This document shows positions 6,285-7,298 of a stretch of DNA of 7,298 bases, piece after piece. Under the pieces are notes generated by a model. That model worked only from the letters and a program-made list of their open reading frames with translations. It was not told where the DNA came from and made no database searches. Both the position numbers and the translations under genes were made by a program. Numbering within the stretch: the first letter of the stretch is position 1; each line of letters starts with the position of its first letter. Source of the stretch: a bacterium (GTDB taxonomy: Bacteria > Pseudomonadota > Alphaproteobacteria > Rhizobiales > Xanthobacteraceae); contig JAQSDT010000101.1 in the NCBI GenBank assembly GCA_029946075.1, positions 1 to 7,298 on the forward strand, in the 5' to 3' direction.

Positions 6285-6581
6285 TCAGTCTTTGGGGAAA
6301 TCCTTGCGCATGGCAATTTCGGCCGCATCGCCCGGGGACAGCACGTTGCCGTCGAAAGCCGGCTGACGCTCGGTGACGATGTCGTAGAGCGATATCTGCC
6401 TGATCGGCTTGGCCAGCAATTCCCGGATGCAATCCGCCAAGGTGCCGTTGTAGACCATGTACGGCGTCTTGCTGGTGACCCGCTGGTTGTTCAGCGACGG
6501 CCACTTCTTCAAATCGGCAGGTGCGTCGTAGGCAATCGGGATATTTTCCGCGAACGTGCCCGGTTCCGGTATCTCGAACAT
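6285..6581 (-). CDS. Hypothetical protein, 98 residues
   Basis: I do not recognise this protein. It has a balanced, soluble-protein composition (opening MFEIPEPGTF), one cysteine (Cys51), no signal peptide and no membrane segment. A mixed middle section contains TPYMVYNGTLADCIRELLAK, and the end is charged (AMRKDFPKD). The start is constrained by an in-frame TAG three codons upstream. The ribosome binding site is poor, with AAGG almost touching the ATG, so initiation is uncertain. It sits between the DsbA/isomerase-like and aldolase-type genes on the same strand, 51 bp after the former's stop, and may belong to the same transcription unit. A 150-codon open frame in a different register over the same region has an arginine/histidine-rich shadow-like composition, whereas this one reads as a normal protein. 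Confidence 0.65.
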   Translation of the reverse strand: MFEIPEPGTFAENIPIAYDAPADLKKWPSLNNQRVTSKTPYMVYNGTLADCIRELLAKPIRQISLYDIVTERQPAFDGNVLSPGDAAEIAMRKDFPKD

Positions 6582-6632
6582 CCCTTGAGGCTAGCGCGGG
6601 ATGGTAAACACATTTTAAACTTTGGGTCCGGC

Positions 6633-7262
6633 TCACTTGCGATGCCGGCTGCCCAGTGCAATTTCAACCGATTCCGGGCTCTTGATGCGCTCGATCAGCA
6701 TGCCGATGCGATCTCCGCCCCAGAACAGTTCGCCGTTGAAGACCATCGAGGGTACGCCGAACACGCCAAGCGCTTCCGCCTCGTCAACGATGCGGTCATG
6801 CTCCGCCCGCGCCGGGCCGTGAACATAGGCTTCGAACGCTTCGGCCGACCCGCCGATCGAGGCGACCACGCCCGAGATGTCGGACAGCTCGTCGATTTCG
6901 AGATCGTGGCTCCAGAAGCGCCGGAACACCGTGTCGTGATAGGGGCGGAACAGGCCGTGGCGCTGTGCGAACAGCATGCCGGCGCTGGAATAGAACGCAT
7001 CGTAGATGCGTCGCGGACCCTTCATGGTGAGGCCCTGCGCGTTGGCATGGCGGCGCGCATCCATGTAGGAGTAGCGGACCTTGCGCCAGAAGTGCGGCGT
7101 GCGCGCTTCCACCGTCCCCATGAACTCGGGGATGCGAAGGGTGTAGGGCAGCCACTCGAGCTCCGCGCCGTGGTTTTCTTCAAGCTCGAACAGCCATTTG
7201 TTGGCGACGTACGCGTAAGGACTCTTGTAATCGGTATAGATACGCACGCGCGGCTTTTGCAT
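6633..7262 (-). CDS. DsbA-fold protein, 2-hydroxychromene-2-carboxylate isomerase-like
   Basis: This 209-residue protein has the DsbA/GST-kappa thioredoxin-like fold with an inserted helical domain. Family members include 2-hydroxychromene-2-carboxylate isomerase of naphthalene breakdown, a glutathione-dependent cis-trans isomerase. The first strand leads into YTDYKSPYAY (9-18). Ser14-Pro15-Tyr16 stands where thiol oxidoreductases have a CxxC pair, and no cysteine occurs there. This argues for an isomerase or glutathione-transferase role rather than disulfide exchange. The helical insert spans about residues 45-160, and the C-terminal signature GVFGVPSMVFNGELFWGGDRI (166-186) contains the cis-proline Pro171. 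Length matches the family. The ATG at 7262 has a G-rich, weak site (GGGGACGGGAA) upstream. No signal peptide, so cytoplasmic. Exact substrate unproven; 'DsbA family protein' is the safe name. It is the first gene of the minus-strand cluster in view; 7263-7298 holds no recognisable feature. Confidence 0.88.
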   Translation of the reverse strand: MQKPRVRIYTDYKSPYAYVANKWLFELEENHGAELEWLPYTLRIPEFMGTVEARTPHFWRKVRYSYMDARRHANAQGLTMKGPRRIYDAFYSSAGMLFAQRHGLFRPYHDTVFRRFWSHDLEIDELSDISGVVASIGGSAEAFEAYVHGPARAEHDRIVDEAEALGVFGVPSMVFNGELFWGGDRIGMLIERIKSPESVEIALGSRHRK

Positions 7263-7298
7263 TTCCCGTCCCCGGTTCGGTCGGCTCAGTATCTCCGA

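Noticed and set aside
5291..6376. 361-codon plus-strand open frame antisense to the aldolase-type gene
   Set aside because: It crosses intergenic sequence and two opposite-strand genes; composition is shadow-like and the minus-strand gene has family motifs and a good ribosome binding site.
6601..6625. AT-rich patch with TAAAC repeated 11 bp apart, considered as a promoter for the 98-residue gene
   Set aside because: A -10-like TAAAAT can be drawn on the minus strand, but no acceptable -35 lies at 16-18 bp upstream.
6184..6636. 150-codon minus-strand frame overlapping the 98-residue gene
   Set aside because: Arg/His/Gln-rich composition without domain resemblance; the 98-residue frame in the same place reads as a normal protein.

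Overview
This GC-rich window has strong G/C bias at third codon positions. Its families are typical of metabolically versatile soil or root-associated Alphaproteobacteria, and a Bradyrhizobium/Rhodopseudomonas-like source is my best inference. No marker in the window proves the genus. It looks chromosomal: it opens with an intact tRNA-Lys(CTT) that carries an encoded CCA end.

Layout. Positions 28-103 are tRNA-Lys. Positions 104-450 hold no convincing intact gene. That stretch contains three 12-bp tandem repeats, an imperfect hairpin and, on the minus strand, a short open stretch resembling the C-terminal end of a LysR-type regulator, possibly a gene remnant. Plus-strand genes follow: a microsomal-type epoxide hydrolase (451-1593), then a compact three-gene ABC importer of the nitrate/sulfonate/taurine type. 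The importer has a Tat-exported binding protein (1678-2637), a permease (2640-3491) and an ATPase (3484-4263), with a 2-bp gap and then an 8-bp overlap, so it is almost certainly one operon. Only 12 bp beyond it, a minus-strand cluster converges: a protein made of three GAF-like repeats (4276-5217), an adducin-like class II aldolase family protein (5345-6139), a 98-residue protein I do not recognise (6285-6581), and a DsbA/2-hydroxychromene-2-carboxylate isomerase-like protein (6633-7262).

How the genes may work together. An importer, an epoxide hydrolase, a class II aldolase-fold enzyme and a GST-kappa/HCCA-isomerase-fold enzyme side by side suggest uptake and breakdown of a small organic, possibly aromatic, compound, with the GAF protein as a possible ligand sensor. 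This is inference from neighbourhood; no gene fixes the substrate. The most unusual items are the stand-alone triple-GAF protein, the aldolase-fold protein that lacks the usual catalytic glutamate, and the repeat-rich, possibly remodelled segment beside the tRNA. I see no CRISPR array, transposase, phage gene, toxin-antitoxin pair or recognisable defence system.
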